DNA of 64,000 nt from Cadophora sp. MPI-SDFR-AT-0126. Taxonomy: Eukaryota; Ascomycota; Leotiomycetes; Helotiales; Ploettnerulaceae. Location of the stretch: contig JAGMVK010000019.1 of NCBI GenBank assembly GCA_020747065.1, forward strand, positions 248,001-312,000, read 5' to 3'. Below the pieces are notes generated by a model. It saw only the letters and a list, made by a program, of their open reading frames with translations. It had not been told where the DNA came from and made no database searches. Shown one piece after another: positions 33,192-46,922 of this stretch. A program made the position numbers and the translations under genes. The number at the start of each line of letters is the position of its first letter. The first letter of the stretch is position 1.

Positions 33192-34883
33192 ACCTGCAAA
33201 GCAGCATCATGACAATGAGCAATGGCATCACAGACATGCCATATCTGCATGCCTTCTGGATGCAGCGAGCTGGCTTTTTGCTACAACTAGGCTATCCAGA
33301 GCTTTCAGCTGCTGATGCTTACAAGTCAATTCTGCTTTGCAGTGCTGGTTTAGACTACAGTATATCACTAGGGGAAGCAGTAAGATTCAACACAGCCATG
33401 CACACCTTACTCGTTGATGATATGATCTGGGGACTTGATAAGGAGGGTACCAGAAAATTAGTCCATAGAATTATTTTCGTGACTCGGAAAAACAGGTAGG
33501 CTTGAATGCGCTTCGTATCTGGTGGTGCAAACATCTAATTATTTCAGCTACTTCACTCTTATACAGGCCATGATGGACTTATCAGCATATCCAGAAGCCA
33601 TAAAAGCCTGTATTGAAGCGAGTCGACTTCATCCTTCAGACTCGGTCGAATTCAACAATATTCAAGAAGCGGCCCAGTTCAACTTTGATGACCTCGCTAG
33701 GATCTATAGCCAGCAAAGATTTACATTCCATGAACAGAAAAGGCTACTGAGCTTCGGCAGCTACTACGTCCGAACTTACCCTTGGCTTCCAGTTGAGTAC
33801 CGCACCAGGAGTGCAGCTGCTATAAAAGTTGCCAACAAGAATCTTAAGAAAGTTTCAAATTGCTTGGAGATACGCCCGTCATCTATTGGTGGTAAAGCAA
33901 GCGGTCGAGGCGAAGTGTCTTGTTATGGTGTCTTTGCAACCAAGCGGATCGCCAAAGGACAGACTCTAATCAGTGAAACACATCCTTTTGCGGTGTCGGT
34001 CGAACAACCCGAAGTCCACTGTGGGAGCTGCTTCATTGATCTTGCATCGTGTGGAAGTCTCCACACCCTTAAATGTTGCTCCATTTACCGTTACTGCAGT
34101 TCCCATTGCGAGAGAATCGCGCGCTGCTATCACTCGGCTATTTGTGGCAAATCCTTCTCAGAAATCTTGGAAAATGCTCACACTACATATGGTGGAAAGT
34201 GGGAAGGCAAAGGATATCTAGAAGGCAAAACTGCCCTGAGCCACTACACTGGCTGGAAGGACAAGACTACACATCTCGAAGATGATTACCGATTCGCATT
34301 CCCAGACCAGATACCAGTTTTCTTGATTCGTTTCCTCGCCATGATCATTCAAGCTGGCTGCGAACCCCTCGATCATCCGGTGATTTCCCCTTTGATGCCG
34401 AACGAATCGTCAAAGATGCTGTGGTCTCTCAATGGAATGGTCTCTGGACCCATTGAGGCACTGCAGATTCTTGGGATCAATGTATTTGCTGATCAGAGGT
34501 TTGACACTTGGATCCTTCTGACTATATGGTGAATCACAATCCTTTTTCAGATGTTTATACTCTCAAGCTAATATTTGAGCAGGAACCGAATCAAGAATAA
34601 CTGTATGGGGTCTGACATTGGCGTTCCCAATAGATCTTTCTCCCCATCATACAGCTGGTTCAACCATAGCTGTTCCTATAATGCTGAGATGGTCGTTCCA
34701 AAATCGGAGCTGGCGTGTGACATGGAGATGAAAGTCGTAAAGACAATCCAGAAGGGAGAGGAGGTCTTCGTGACATATATTCCAATAGAGTCCTTGGCAT
34801 TGAAGAAGAGCGAAAGGCACAAAGTTTTGAGATCGTGGTTTGGTTCTGCATGCATGTGTCAGAGATGTCTGAAGGAGCGCTAA
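33078..34883 (+). CDS. SET-domain protein with MYND-like zinc cluster (SMYD type)
   Basis: SMYD proteins are lysine methyltransferases of histones and other proteins. Four exons (33078-33129, 33183-33495, 33548-34528, 34583-34883) join to 548 residues. The start at 33078 (MEAKQHPAVQWRATFEE) is chosen because it alone joins in frame to DLQSSIMTMSNG; the ATG at 33052 cannot with the visible GT donors. The N-terminal 150 residues look helical and TPR-like (LSAADAYKSILLCSAGL). The SET region begins near GRGEVSCYGVFATKRIAKG. A Cys/His cluster (HCGSCFID ... YRYCSSHCERIARCYHSAIC) matches a MYND insertion. The SET core follows, with WFNHSCSYNAE (Asn-His-Ser-Cys at 476-479) and EEVFVTYIP, then the post-SET Cys motif CMCQRCLKER. 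The substrate is unknown. Confidence 0.85.
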
Positions 34884-35900
34884 GGAAACCGCGGGATATA
34901 GGGGACAGAGCAAATTCGTCGACGGAATCGTTTCTGAAAACTTGAAGGTCGCAACTCCACCCTGGAATTACGTTCTTCTTGAGCATATGCTCAACACTTT
35001 TTAGATAGCAAAAGCATAGCAATCTATTCTCAACGCGCCTTGTGTACACAAGTTAAGCGAATGTTTAGGTAATTATCAACGACTCCCGAGTCCGACACAA
35101 AATAAAAGGCAAATAGGTCACATCGGCTTCACAATTACTTTCAAAATAACATGACCAAGAAAATGAGTTTGAAAAAGCAAAGCAAACAGTTGACTCAAGA
35201 ATCAATTTTTTTCTCCGTGAACAGGGGAAGCAACGTGAATGAGCATTTATTGTCGTTCAAATATGTCCTCAGCACTTGAAAGTCTAGTTAGACAACTTGT
35301 ACGAACTAACACATTGCAGCACTTAGATAACTAGCAACTCTGAAGGCTTGTCGAAGTGACCTTCTTGATTTGGCTAGATACAGCGATCTGATAATCTGAA
35401 GTAGGTCTGATTGGGCATCTCTGGCATTATGAGCCGAGTCTTTCTTATTTAGAACATAATCGAACCAACTTTACCTCTACTTCGCCGTAGGACAACTTCT
35501 GTTCTAATCGTTCGCTCTCTATCTAAATGTTAACTTTGATTAGTGACAGAATTCGAATCACGCTTCACGGAATTTTTGATTCAAACAACACACGCGAGAA
35601 GAAAATAGAAAATTGACACCCGAGTATACAATTTCCTCCTCATAGAACACACTACCCTATGAAGAATGAGCGACTGCCGTAGATCTTTCTGTTTTCGTAG
35701 CTCGGTCTGATCAACACCTCGTATCTCGCAAAAGAGGGTAGATTGATTCCAATTTCAAGATGCAAGAACGTGGGCACAACGGACAAAAAGTAAAAGCAGG
35801 TAGTATTTGCTCTATACGACCATATCTTGGGAGGTCGAGGCTTCGCTTTTCATATCAAACGCCATCCATGCCCTTGACGCCAAACATACGCAAATTTCGA
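34884..35900. other. Convergent 3' flanks, SET/MYND and prefoldin 6
   Basis: About 1 kb of relatively AT-rich DNA with no open frame of coding character. Probably 3' UTRs and spacer. Confidence 0.5.
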
Positions 35901-36472
35901 TCATGCCGCAATTTGAGGTTGACCTCCTTGCGGTTGGCTCTCCGATTGTATTTGTATTATCTATACCTTGTTAGTGTCGACTGCTTTCCAAAGCACAAAT
36001 ACAGCTTACTTGTGACCGCACGCTATCGCTCTTGTTCTCAACATCACTGATCAACTTCTCTACTCTCTTTCTGGTACCGTATTAGCATCTGCCCTTCCAA
36101 TCAAGTTGCCAAGCCTTACATTTCGTTCTCAATAAACTCCAGCCGGCCATTGACAGCCATAACAGCCTCTGTTTTCTCTTGCTTCAGTAGCACTGGCCCA
36201 ACCATCTTGTAGATATTCGCATCATCCTTCAGACCCTCAAATTCCTACATTTCTTAGCTCCTCGTCAATACTCAGATTTCTTGCTCCGAACCTTCTGAAC
36301 TGCCTTATTTTCTTGCTGTTGCGACTCGAGCCGTTGCCTTGAATTGACATTATTCTGTAGATCTATGGCACAGCTATTAGAAGACATTGTGTTCTAAATA
36401 TATGCGCTTACCTTGCTGTAACTTCTGGTATTCGTCCGATAAACCCTGGAGCTTCTGCTGTGCTTCTGCCAT
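35901..36472 (-). CDS. PFD6: Prefoldin subunit 6
   Basis: Prefoldin is the hexameric cytosolic co-chaperone that hands nascent actin and tubulin to CCT; subunit 6 (yeast Yke2) is a beta-type subunit. Five very short exons (36472-36412, 36362-36292, 36244-36120, 36070-36010, 35960-35901) join in frame to 125 residues, matching yeast (114) and human (129). The N-terminal coiled-coil helix (MAEAQQKLQGLSDEYQKLQQ), the hairpin core (DDANIYKMVGPVLLKQE) and the second helix (RLEFIENEIKRVEKLISD) are all recognisable. No single exon is long enough to show as an ordinary open frame. All four introns are 48-50 nt with GT...AG ends. The frame is also open for some 50 codons upstream of this ATG, but the family start is MAEAQQ. 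Confidence 0.93.
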
Positions 36473-37050
36473 GGTTGCGATTGCAGGACCTGTACCGTAA
36501 AATTGTCTTTTTCGAAGGTACTTGAAGTCGTAGATGCTTGCGTAGACTCGCAAAATCTCGAATTTGGCCTCTTGTGAGAATCCTAGGTGAAGTTGCAGCT
36601 CAAGAATAGCTTCAGAGCTCCATGTCCATCAAAATCTGGACCCGCACTAGCGCCCGCCTGCAATCGCGGGGCAAAAAGAGGCAGCACTGCCAAGCTAATA
36701 ATCTACTCCGTCCAAACAACCAACCTCATAAGACTACAGAGACAAGCACTCTTCCTACGGTCGTCAGAGACAAGCCTCTGCAAACTCCGGGCTTCAGCAG
36801 TCAACTTGCGGTCCATAGCCCTGTCTCGGTGGCGGAAAGTCGCATTCTCCTTCGTCAACAACACCAAGTCCTGATTATCACGACTTCCACTTTCCTCACT
36901 TGCAGCACTCACTGCTTGGAATAGTAAAATAGTAGGATAGTGGGATATCGAAGATCTCGCGCGTAACTTTTTGCGGTCTCATCAGCCAACGATACTTTGG
37001 ATTGTTGAATATTTGACCCCTCTTCGGACGCCAGACACCCCAACTCCACC
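36473..37050. promoter_or_regulatory. Divergent intergenic region PFD6/VPS4
   Basis: Holds both promoters. A minus-strand frame (36703-36912) gives a charged helical-looking peptide without an ATG start, and a plus-strand frame (36587-36874) has no known domain. I could not join either into a gene. Confidence 0.45.
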
Positions 37051-38454
37051 ATGTCGAACACCGACTTCCTCGGCCGCGCAATAGACGTGGTCAAGAAGGC
37101 TATCGAGGCAGACACGGCTGCAGAATACGAGAAGGCGTACCAATTATACTATCAGTCCCTGGAATTGTTCATGCTTGCGCTGAAATGGGAGAAGAATGCC
37201 AAATCCAAGGAGATGATCAGAGCCAAGGCAGGCGAATACATGGAGCGTGCAGAAAAGCTCAAGTCGCATCTGGCAGACGCTGATGGGAAACACAAAAAGC
37301 CCGGCATGGTTGGCGCAAATGGCAGTACTTCTGGAGGTGGTGGAAAGGGGAAAGACGGAGAGGAAGAGGTCGATGCTGATAGCAAGAAACTTAGAAATGC
37401 GCTTGCGGGGGCCATTCTTCAGGATAAGCCAAATATCAAATGGGAAGATGTTGCTGGTCTTGAAGGGGCTAAGGAAGCACTCAAGGAAGCTGTCATTCTG
37501 CCTATAAAGTTCCCACATCTGTTCACAGGCAAGAGGCAACCGTGGAAGGGTATTCTGCTCTATGGACCACCCGGAACCGGAAAGAGTTACTTGGCGAAAG
37601 CTGTGGCTACGGAGGCAAATAGCACATTCTTCAGTGTCAGCAGTTCCGATCTGGTCAGCAAGTGGATGGGAGAGAGTGAAAGGTATTTTCAGATGACCCA
37701 TTACAGTGGTACATGCTGACGGGTACCGCAGATTAGTGAAGCAGCTGTTCGCAATGGCCCGAGAAAACAAGCCTTCTATCATTTTCATTGATGAAGTAGA
37801 CGCTCTATGCGGACCTCGTGGCGAGGGAGAGTCTGAAGCTTCCCGGCGTATCAAAACTGAGATGCTGGTACAGATGGACGGTGTGGGTCGTGACAGCAAA
37901 GGTGTTCTCGTTCTTGGCGCAACGAACATCCCATGGCAACTTGATGCTGCTATTCGTCGTCGTTTCCAAAGACGTGTGCATATCTCCCTCCCAGACTTGC
38001 CAGCACGAACGAAGATGTTCGAGATCAGTGTCGGTACAACACCTTGCGAGCTTACTGGTGCGGATTTCAGGACCTTAGGAGAGCTGAGTGAAGGATACTC
38101 GGGAAGTGATATCAGCATTGCTGTTCAGGATGCGCTCATGCAGCCTGTCCGGAAGATTCAGATGGCCACACACTACAAGAAGGAAAGTCATGTGAGACCG
38201 GGTTCCCAAATTTTAAGCTGACATATATTAAGGCAATGGACAATGGCGTCGAGAAATTAACGCCCTGTTCACCTGGCGATGCAGGTGCAATAGAGATGTC
38301 CTGGACGGAAGTCGACTCCGACAAGCTCCTTGAACCTCCTCTTCTCCTCAAAGACTTCATCAAGGCAGTCAAGGGCTCAAGACCAACAGTATCAGGAGAG
38401 GATATCAAGCGTAGCGAAGAGTGGACGGCTGAATTTGGTAGTGAGGGAGCATAA
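37051..38454 (+). CDS. VPS4: Vps4 AAA-ATPase (ESCRT-III disassembly)
   Basis: Vps4 takes apart ESCRT-III polymers on endosomes and at other membrane-scission sites. Exons 37051-37682, 37732-38191 and 38233-38454 give 437 residues, the same length as the yeast protein. The MIT domain is at 1-75 ([36 protein letters not shown]). The AAA domain has Walker A GPPGTGKS at 172-179, Walker [11 protein letters not shown] with Glu232, and the arginine-finger region [10 protein letters not shown]. The beta domain and C-terminal helix follow ([35 protein letters not shown]). The join at the third exon gives [14 protein letters not shown]. Convergent with NOP56. Confidence 0.96.
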
Positions 38455-39033
38455 CTTGATAGGTCACCTTTTGGTCTGGAGAACTAGGGATAGGGGCCAT
38501 TGAAGACACGGGTTAGCATGGCGAACGGCACGGCGTTCTTACAGGAGTTCATTCTGGTATCGACCTGGATTTCCGAGAAGAGAAGTGGATGATTGGTGCA
38601 TACATACACTGTCAAATAAAACGCAAATCAAGTATAAACCTCTCGGACGAGCCTTGTAGTACAGATTTGTAGTGATAGAACTAGGAGCCAGTCGCAATCA
38701 GTGCAAAGAACTACACCTACATTTTGCAGATAGGCGCTACGGTCTAGCCAGTGTACAAAGACTAGTATTCTTCCTGTCTACCTAGCGAACGGGCTACGGA
38801 TGTCTGAACACCAAGCGCCGAAGTAGCAGGAGCAAAATATCATGCAAGCCAAGTCGATGAACGGTGCGTGCATGTAAAGCTATCCTTTTCCCCACACAGC
38901 ATGAGTATCCACGGAACGCCAGTTATTCAACACAGACAAGCGAGAAAACGACAAATGCCAACACCAGGGCGCCGAATAGCCAGCCCAAATTACACAAAAG
39001 AGAATGCCATGTCCAACCGCCATCAGTCAGTCA
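38455..39033. other. Convergent 3' flanks, VPS4 and NOP56
   Basis: About 580 bp between the two stop codons with no visible feature other than presumed 3' UTRs. Confidence 0.5.
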
Positions 39034-40677
39034 TTACGCCAAAGACTCTCTCTTGCTCTTCTTCTTTTTCTTCTTCTCGCTAAGCTCCTCCTCGTCGCCC
39101 GCGGCTTCGCTGTGTCGTCTCTTCTTGTCCTTCTTGGACTCCTTATCTTTTGACTTCTCCTTCTTGTCCTTGGACTTCTTCTCTTGCTTTTGAATGGCTC
39201 GGGGTGCGATGTCTGCCATGTCAGCGTCTGCAGTTGGGTCGGCGACCTTAATGTCCCCTAGGACTGCGTCCATAGCGGATTTCTGGGTGAATAGTTAGCA
39301 ATTCGTTCCAGTCCAATATGCAATGAATAGTCATACCATGGCATCCTCATTCTTTTGCGGTGCAGCACCGGTTGCATAGAAGTCCAATCTATCCTCAACT
39401 TGCTTCCTCAATGCCAAACCGAATTTGGTTGTTGGCTCCTCAGAAAAGTTGTCGATTCTGCTGGCAATACTGCACTTGTTGGCCAAGAATCTGGAAATGC
39501 GACCCTTGTTCTTCGCTCCAGCACGGCCAATGAAGCTCGAGTGGTAGATCAAACCGTATTTTGGTGTGTTACCCTTGGTCTTCAGCGCTCTGAAAAGAGC
39601 CTTTTCGGCACCAAGAATCTGAACGGTAGAGGCGGGGTATTTCGAGAGATTGGTGAGAGATCCAGCGTGAGAGATGAGACGGGCAGCAACAACTTCACCA
39701 ATCAACGAAGCCAAGTTGGGTGCGACGACGGCCATCTTGTCTGTCAAATACTGGAAGAGGGACTTTCTGTACTCAGCGAGCTTGACCACACGGTTTGCGA
39801 AAGCGGAGACGTTCTCCATATCGGTCTCCGAGATATCCTGTCCCATACTAACACGCGCCGCATCGATAATTGCCTGCGCAATATCCGCATCGTCGTTCAC
39901 AAGAGCAGCGAGATCATGTAATGAGGCGTCGGTCAAGGTCTTTTTGTCACCAATCGCAAGTGCAAGCTTGGCATAGGTGTGGTTGTCGGAGACGATCCTG
40001 ACGAGCTCTGGGAAGTGCCATCCGTACCATTCGCGGACACGCATGGAGAAGGTGTTTACGGCCTTGTCGAGGTGGTCGAGGGTCGCAATTGCCTGGATGA
40101 TGTGGTTGTCGTTCTTCTGGACGGAGAACTTAACTCTTGCGCGAGAGTAAGCGTGTCCCAAACCTAGCTGCGCTCTCTCAACATCGCCCTCTTGAAGACC
40201 CTTGAGCAGCTTTCCTGCGTGAAATCTCAATCCACGGAGCAGATCTGCAACCACCTCAGAGGTCTCGCCAGTCTCACACTCGACACCTGGGAATGACGCC
40301 TTGATGCTACCAGCCAGATTCTTATCCGAAACACCAAGGACGACCTTCTTCTTCTTCGACGGCTTTGGGAGGTTCAATTCGAGATTTGATTTGAGGTATT
40401 CGGACAGGACGCCCTCAGACACAAGGTTGATATTTTCGAGAGCTTCAGCTGCCCCTCTGCATGGCTGTCAATTGCAATCCAAAAATCACACTTCAATTTG
40501 CGCTCACCTATATGGCGCAAAGTTTACAAGCTTGACCATTTTTCCAAACTTCGCAAGATCCTGACTGGCATCTTGAACTTCCTTCAATCGGTTGCCGACT
40601 GTGTCGGCTTGGTGGACGACCTCGAAGATTGCATATCCCACTGAGCTCTCGTGGAGCAGGTAATCGATACTCGACAT
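39034..40677 (-). CDS. NOP56: Box C/D snoRNP core protein Nop56
   Basis: Nop56 pairs with Nop58 and fibrillarin (Nop1) in box C/D snoRNPs that guide 2'-O-methylation and processing of rRNA in the nucleolus. Exons 40677-40508, 40456-39337 and 39282-39034 give 512 residues (yeast 504). The N-terminal NOP5NT domain begins [20 protein letters not shown]. The Nop/NOSIC part has near-identical family blocks: [67 protein letters not shown] and [19 protein letters not shown]. The C-terminus is a Lys/Glu/Ser-rich tail typical of nucleolar proteins. Introns are 51 and 54 nt, too short to host a snoRNA. Confidence 0.97.
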
Positions 40678-42191
40678 CTTGGATGCTGAGGTGCGGCGTT
40701 CCTCCACAGTTCTGGAAGAATTATCGCAATTTGGTTGGTAAATTCGGATCGTGTATCTCGGTCGAAGCTCCAAATTATCTTCTCGCTTTTTTTCTGCAAG
40801 CTTTCGTGTGATTGGAGCTAGGAAGCCCCCCACCTTGCTAGCCCAATGTGATCTAGTGTCACAACCAAAGGACTACCAGAAATCCTACTACCTACTGGAA
40901 TCATGGCGTTTCTGTCGTACTTCTAGCTATACTTATCATAGGCTATCCTTATATCTTGATTGTGTCAATACGTTGGTAGAACAAGTCAGCATGTGCTTGT
41001 GTTCCAATTCCACTGCAATGAACGAACTTGGCTGCGCCAACTTCACTTCCAGTCTTTGGATCCTCCTGGATGTAATCTTAAATTTTCCAATCCAGTGTTA
41101 CTTTGCTGTCAAGTGGTGGCTCTAAAACTTAATATTGCAGTCTTATCTTGTCCGATATGCTGAAAGAATTCAGCCTGGCATATTCTTGGGCATGCTTCAA
41201 ATTGTCCCCTGGTTTTCCAGAACCAAGCTCAAATAATGCAGACTTCAGACACAGTTGTTGATCAGTTTAATCCCACTCAACTCATTCTCATGCTCTGGCA
41301 GGTATTTATTGAGGCATTTCCTGCTCTGGTACAATGTTCTCGGAGTTACTGGTCTGCTGATGTACTCGTCTGCGAATCCCCAACTCTTAGGGCGTCTTTG
41401 CTGACGAGTGAAAGCGAGTGAAAACCATGGAGGACCAAGTACCAAGTTAATACAAGAAATTGAAACAGCCCAATTTGATTAGACTTTCTTTTAAAGAAAT
41501 TTCTGTTGTTCAAAGCAGACTTCCCGTTTTTCTTCTTTAGTTGGGGAAGGCTGGGCCATGTTGCACGTTGCTGTTGTATCGAGGTGAAGGCTCGAGCGCC
41601 GTCTCGTGGGAGAGGCAACAGCAACTAGCTCAAAGAACATCTTATAATCTTCAGAGACCTATATATAACAGAGTAAGTTCTAGAATTATCTAGCTGTAAC
41701 ACTCAAATATTGGAGGAAGTGCCCCTTCATCTCAGCAACGCTCTTCTTCATCATTATGTTTGCTTCGCTTTGAAACTTCATACCTCGAGTTGGAGAATTG
41801 GTTTTTATCATGATGCCCCTTCCTATCACTTGGATTCGCAACGTCTGGGCCTATGACTGTCGCTTTGACAAGTGTCTATTGTGCTGAAAAACCTTGGTCG
41901 ATTCAGTTCCTATTTTATTCATGCTGTCCCCTTCCACTTTCGGCTTAGGTAGTCTATGCCAGCTTGCGTGCTCTTATGGCAAATCTGGCACTCGAAAGAG
42001 CCTTATCGAAACATTATAATAAGGCTTTATCCTCGCTTCCAAAGTCTCTTCACGTCGGGACGTCGATCTCGCAACCTCGACCTCGAAACCTGTTACCAGC
42101 ACCCAGAACTTCTACTGCCCGTACCTTTTGACTGTAGCGCATCCTACCAGGCTCTATTTTCATCACCTCACTTCGAGTTGAACCTCGCATC
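40678..42191. promoter_or_regulatory. Divergent intergenic region NOP56/second 2EXR gene
   Basis: About 1.5 kb that must hold both promoters. Open frames of 60-124 codons have no recognisable domain. No repeat or RNA gene seen. Confidence 0.5.
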
Positions 42192-43182
42192 ATGGTCACC
42201 ACAAGAAGTATGATGGTGCACTCGGCGCATCAGCCACCGGCCCCTGTGGCTGTAAGTACTGACCTTCGACCCTCCAACATCTATTCCTTCACTCCACTGA
42301 TAATTTTGTAGTTGGAACTATCCAACCCAGACTCCACACCCCAAGAGGAACCTCTAGAGAGCTCCCAGGACCGGCCTCAGAAGTTCACGCTCTTCTCCAA
42401 GCTTCCACTCGAGCTTCGCCTTCAGGTCGCAGGTCCTCATGCATGTCTCGAATTTCTTCATGTTTATTGACATCCCATCATAGTGGAGCTACCTCATACC
42501 CGACGTATCTACTGGTCGAGCCATTGACGTCTTTCATGCCACGATAAGACCATGCAAACGCTCGGCTAAAGCCAACTCAGTCTTGTCCAGCACGGCAGAA
42601 ATTCCTGTGATATTTAGCATTTGCAAGGAGTCCAGGATCGAAGCAATGAGGGTATCCATGTTGCAACCAATCGGTAATGACACGAAGAAGCCCATATATA
42701 TAGACACAGCCGTCGACGCAGTCTTCCTCCGATACCACTATACAGAGAACTTTCCCTTTCCAGGACTCGCAACAGTCTGGCACTTTATTGTCAACCACTG
42801 GATCGACCCCTCTCATCTTGCCCAAAACTGTCCACAGTTGGAGGATCTGACGATTGTTGTGCATGGGAGCGGCTACGCCTGCAGATCATTCGATTTGACC
42901 AAGAAATACCCCCTTCAATTGTACAAGCCAGGATATATGTCCAAAGAATACTGCGATGCGCAGTTCCGAAGCCAGGACAAGATGATGGAGTCTTTCAAGC
43001 TCGCGAACCCGAAATGGCGAAAGCCAGTTCTCAATGTCATGTCAGCCACGATTGAAGGCAGACGGTGCTGTTGGCTGAAGCGTTACGCTATACATACATG
43101 GTATCGATGGCATCTTGCCCAGGTAGAGCTGCAGAATAGTACCTTCTGGGATGAGCACTCGGTTCCAGAACCACAATTTTGA
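42192..43182 (+). CDS. 2EXR-domain protein (fungal family, function unknown)
   Basis: Second member of the fungal 2EXR family in this window. Exons 42192-42251, 42312-42425 and 42484-43182 give 290 residues. The family signature is FTLFSKLPLELRLQ, joined by splicing to WSYLIPDVSTGRAIDVFH. Next come IFSICKESRIEAMRVS, the usual second conserved block (Cys-Lys-Glu-Ser-Arg), and DTAVDAVFLRYHY. This layout is more typical of the family than the gene at 15151. It has no signal peptide or membrane segment. Function is unknown. Confidence 0.85.
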
Positions 43183-44766
43183 CAGTAACGAGGATATCGA
43201 GGACCTTGGCTGTTTCGTCCATCTAGCTGTATCGTGGTCCCTTGCTTCACACGCTGGTTCTTTGTATCAGGGAAGGCTCGATTGAGTCTGAAAACCCAGC
43301 ATACCCAGTTGTTTGTCCAGCGCAGACTTTGGTCATCATGGCCTGATGTTCCTCTTTTCCTTCTCCATCGCCAATACTTCTAGGAGATGCGCATGTTGTG
43401 AGGGGAAACTTCATGCTTCTACGCATTACAGAACGGCCTTTCTCTCTTTACACGCGGGGTGGAGGGGTTTGCACGCGGAGATTCTTTAGTCAAGTTCTTG
43501 ACATTTGGGCAGACTCCCTGGTCTTACTACACACACTTATGTATTCGCTCATATAGTGTGCCTAGCATAGCATGGCAATAGATTTCAGCGTTGTCCTATA
43601 TGCATTTACTACATTGAGCATTTTTGTTGTTTTTGCTACATGCTTAACCGAAACCCGACGTATTCCAATCCAAACCACGAACAGCGACGGTGATGTAGAA
43701 TGAAATAGCAACGCCAGCCAGTTGAAACTTTTTCAATGCCCTTCAAGAACATCGTGCAAATAATACTAGTATTCAGACTCAAGCGAACTACCACAAGAAT
43801 CTTTCTCGCAAAGCTCAGCAAGCTTCAAGAAATCACCAAGATGACTAAGCCTCACTAGTCATCTCTGGCTTTCGCCATAACAGTAGTTGTAAAAGTTATT
43901 TCGCCTCCATTAGCCATGTAAAGTACGGAATGAAAAGGTTCAAATGTCTACATGAACCCAACAGGATGTCACTCCCTCACCACTAGCCTCCTCACCCAAC
44001 CATACAACACTTGTCCACCGCGTCCTCATTCTCGCACTCTCAAATTCTCCATACTTGGCGCCTTCCCACCAACTCATCCTCCGATCCTCCCGAGTAATAG
44101 CTTCTCGTGGCAGCGACTTCACCTCGTGAACGTGATCTGTATCCGGCTCATGTGTGGTATACGAACGGATATCAAATACGCTGAAGGAGATGGAAATCAG
44201 GACACGGTCTGAGGATTACGTACTCGGATGAACGAGACGAGACGTTCATCAAGGGAAGGAGTTCGCGAATAAATGGCAGACCAAGGACAAAGCAAGGTGA
44301 AGATATCTCGGCACTGGGACCACAAGAGAAGATTAAGTTACACAGCTAGGAGCTAGTCAGGACCTCGTTTTCATCTCGCTGAAGTCATCTATCATCGGGC
44401 TGGTTACTAGAACTCATTTAAGAGCAAGGGAAGATTGACGCTTTGATGATGATTGAGATTCTTTCGTGCTTCGAGGTCTTGCCTTGCTGTTACAGAATCG
44501 TCACGTCTCAAGGTCTCTGAGAGCTTTGCATGCCATAGACAGACTTTCATTGAATAGGTATGTGACAAAAGAAACCTTTCCGTTGCCTGAATTGATTCCG
44601 CGCATTATTAATGCCACGCAATAGCCCCGTGCTTTAATGGTAGAGCGACTGAGCGCAGTGGTTGCGGTGGGTAGGAGAAAAACCTCGGGAGACTAGAGTA
44701 CAGTGCAAGGAAACCGCTTCACGCCCCTCTTTATCCAATTTGCAATTTCAACGTTGAATTACGCAG
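43183..44766. other. Convergent 3' flanks, 2EXR and PEP4
   Basis: About 1.6 kb without a supportable gene. A tRNA-like scrap at about 44623-44700 has a D-arm-like GCTTTAATGGTAGAGC but no T arm and no acceptor stem (see rejected items). Confidence 0.5.
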
Positions 44767-46073
<1,307 letters not shown>

Positions 46074-46922
46074 GATTGCGGTTAATAGAGACTACTACTA
46101 TCAAAGTAATAGATGGGACGGAGGAGTTGTCTTGTGGTGTGGTGTGGTGTGATATGATGCGCAACCCAGTGTTGTTGATGGATGTTGGGTGGGTTGTTGA
46201 TAACAGGAAGAGGAGCAGAGGCGGGAGGGAGCTTGGGGGGAGGTGATGACGACGAGGTCACTCGGTGGTTGCCTTCGTATGATTAACGCTAAAGAACGAG
46301 CTTTGGCTCAGGCTCAGGGCCAGGCCGGGGAAAGCCTGCTGGCCTGGTCAAAAGTTAGAGGGAAAATCCGGTGGCTGGCATTCCCTTGGGGACCTGCATG
46401 TAGTCCCGGAGCACTACTTTAAGCTTCTAGATATATAATCCACAATATTCTAGCTATCAAGTACATAATACTGAACATTAAACTTCGACGTTCTTCAAAA
46501 ATCGTCCTTTGCACGGAAGATCGTCCGAGTTCTTCATTAACAATCACGTGGACAGTGACCGCCAAGGCCGACTGACCAGCAGTGACCACTGGACCATCTA
46601 AATCAAGGAACAGAGCTCGGATACGATGCTCCGGGATAAATAGTCAGGTACCGTACCACCAGGCAGCGATGAGGTGAACATCATACCCTACTTGTGCTTC
46701 GTGTGAACACAGAATACCCTAAATTGCCGGAGGACACAATAGAAAAGAGGATTGGAAGAAGGGCAGGCAAGTTTTCACTCTCAAATATCCTGTACCACCA
46801 ATATGATGCTCAATATAAATATCATTACAGCTCTCTGGGTATCTTCCGGTGATCCGTATACACTATCTATCTGCATAAGTTCGTACAGCTAATATACAAG
46901 CATCGTACAACTTTGAATTCTC
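46074..46922. promoter_or_regulatory. PEP4 upstream region and 3' flank of the 998-residue protein gene
   Basis: Both flanking genes are on the minus strand. The PEP4 end has short GT-rich direct repeats (near 46130-46160, GTGGTGTGGTGTG). No TATA box at a convincing distance and no further gene. Confidence 0.45.

Noticed and set aside
39274..40520. snoRNA hosted in NOP56 introns, as in some animals
   Set aside because: The two introns are 51-54 nt, too short for a box C/D snoRNA, and no C/D boxes are seen.
9219..40677. Utp6 and Nop56 in the same window as a ribosome-biogenesis cluster
   Set aside because: They are about 30 kb apart with many unrelated genes between. Both are single-copy core genes, so chance is enough.
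44623..44700. tRNA-like sequence with a D-arm-like GCTTTAATGGTAGAGC
   Set aside because: No T-arm GGTTCRANYCC, no 7-bp acceptor stem with the 5' GCCCCGT, and the anticodon arm does not fold with a 7-nt loop. At most a decayed fragment.
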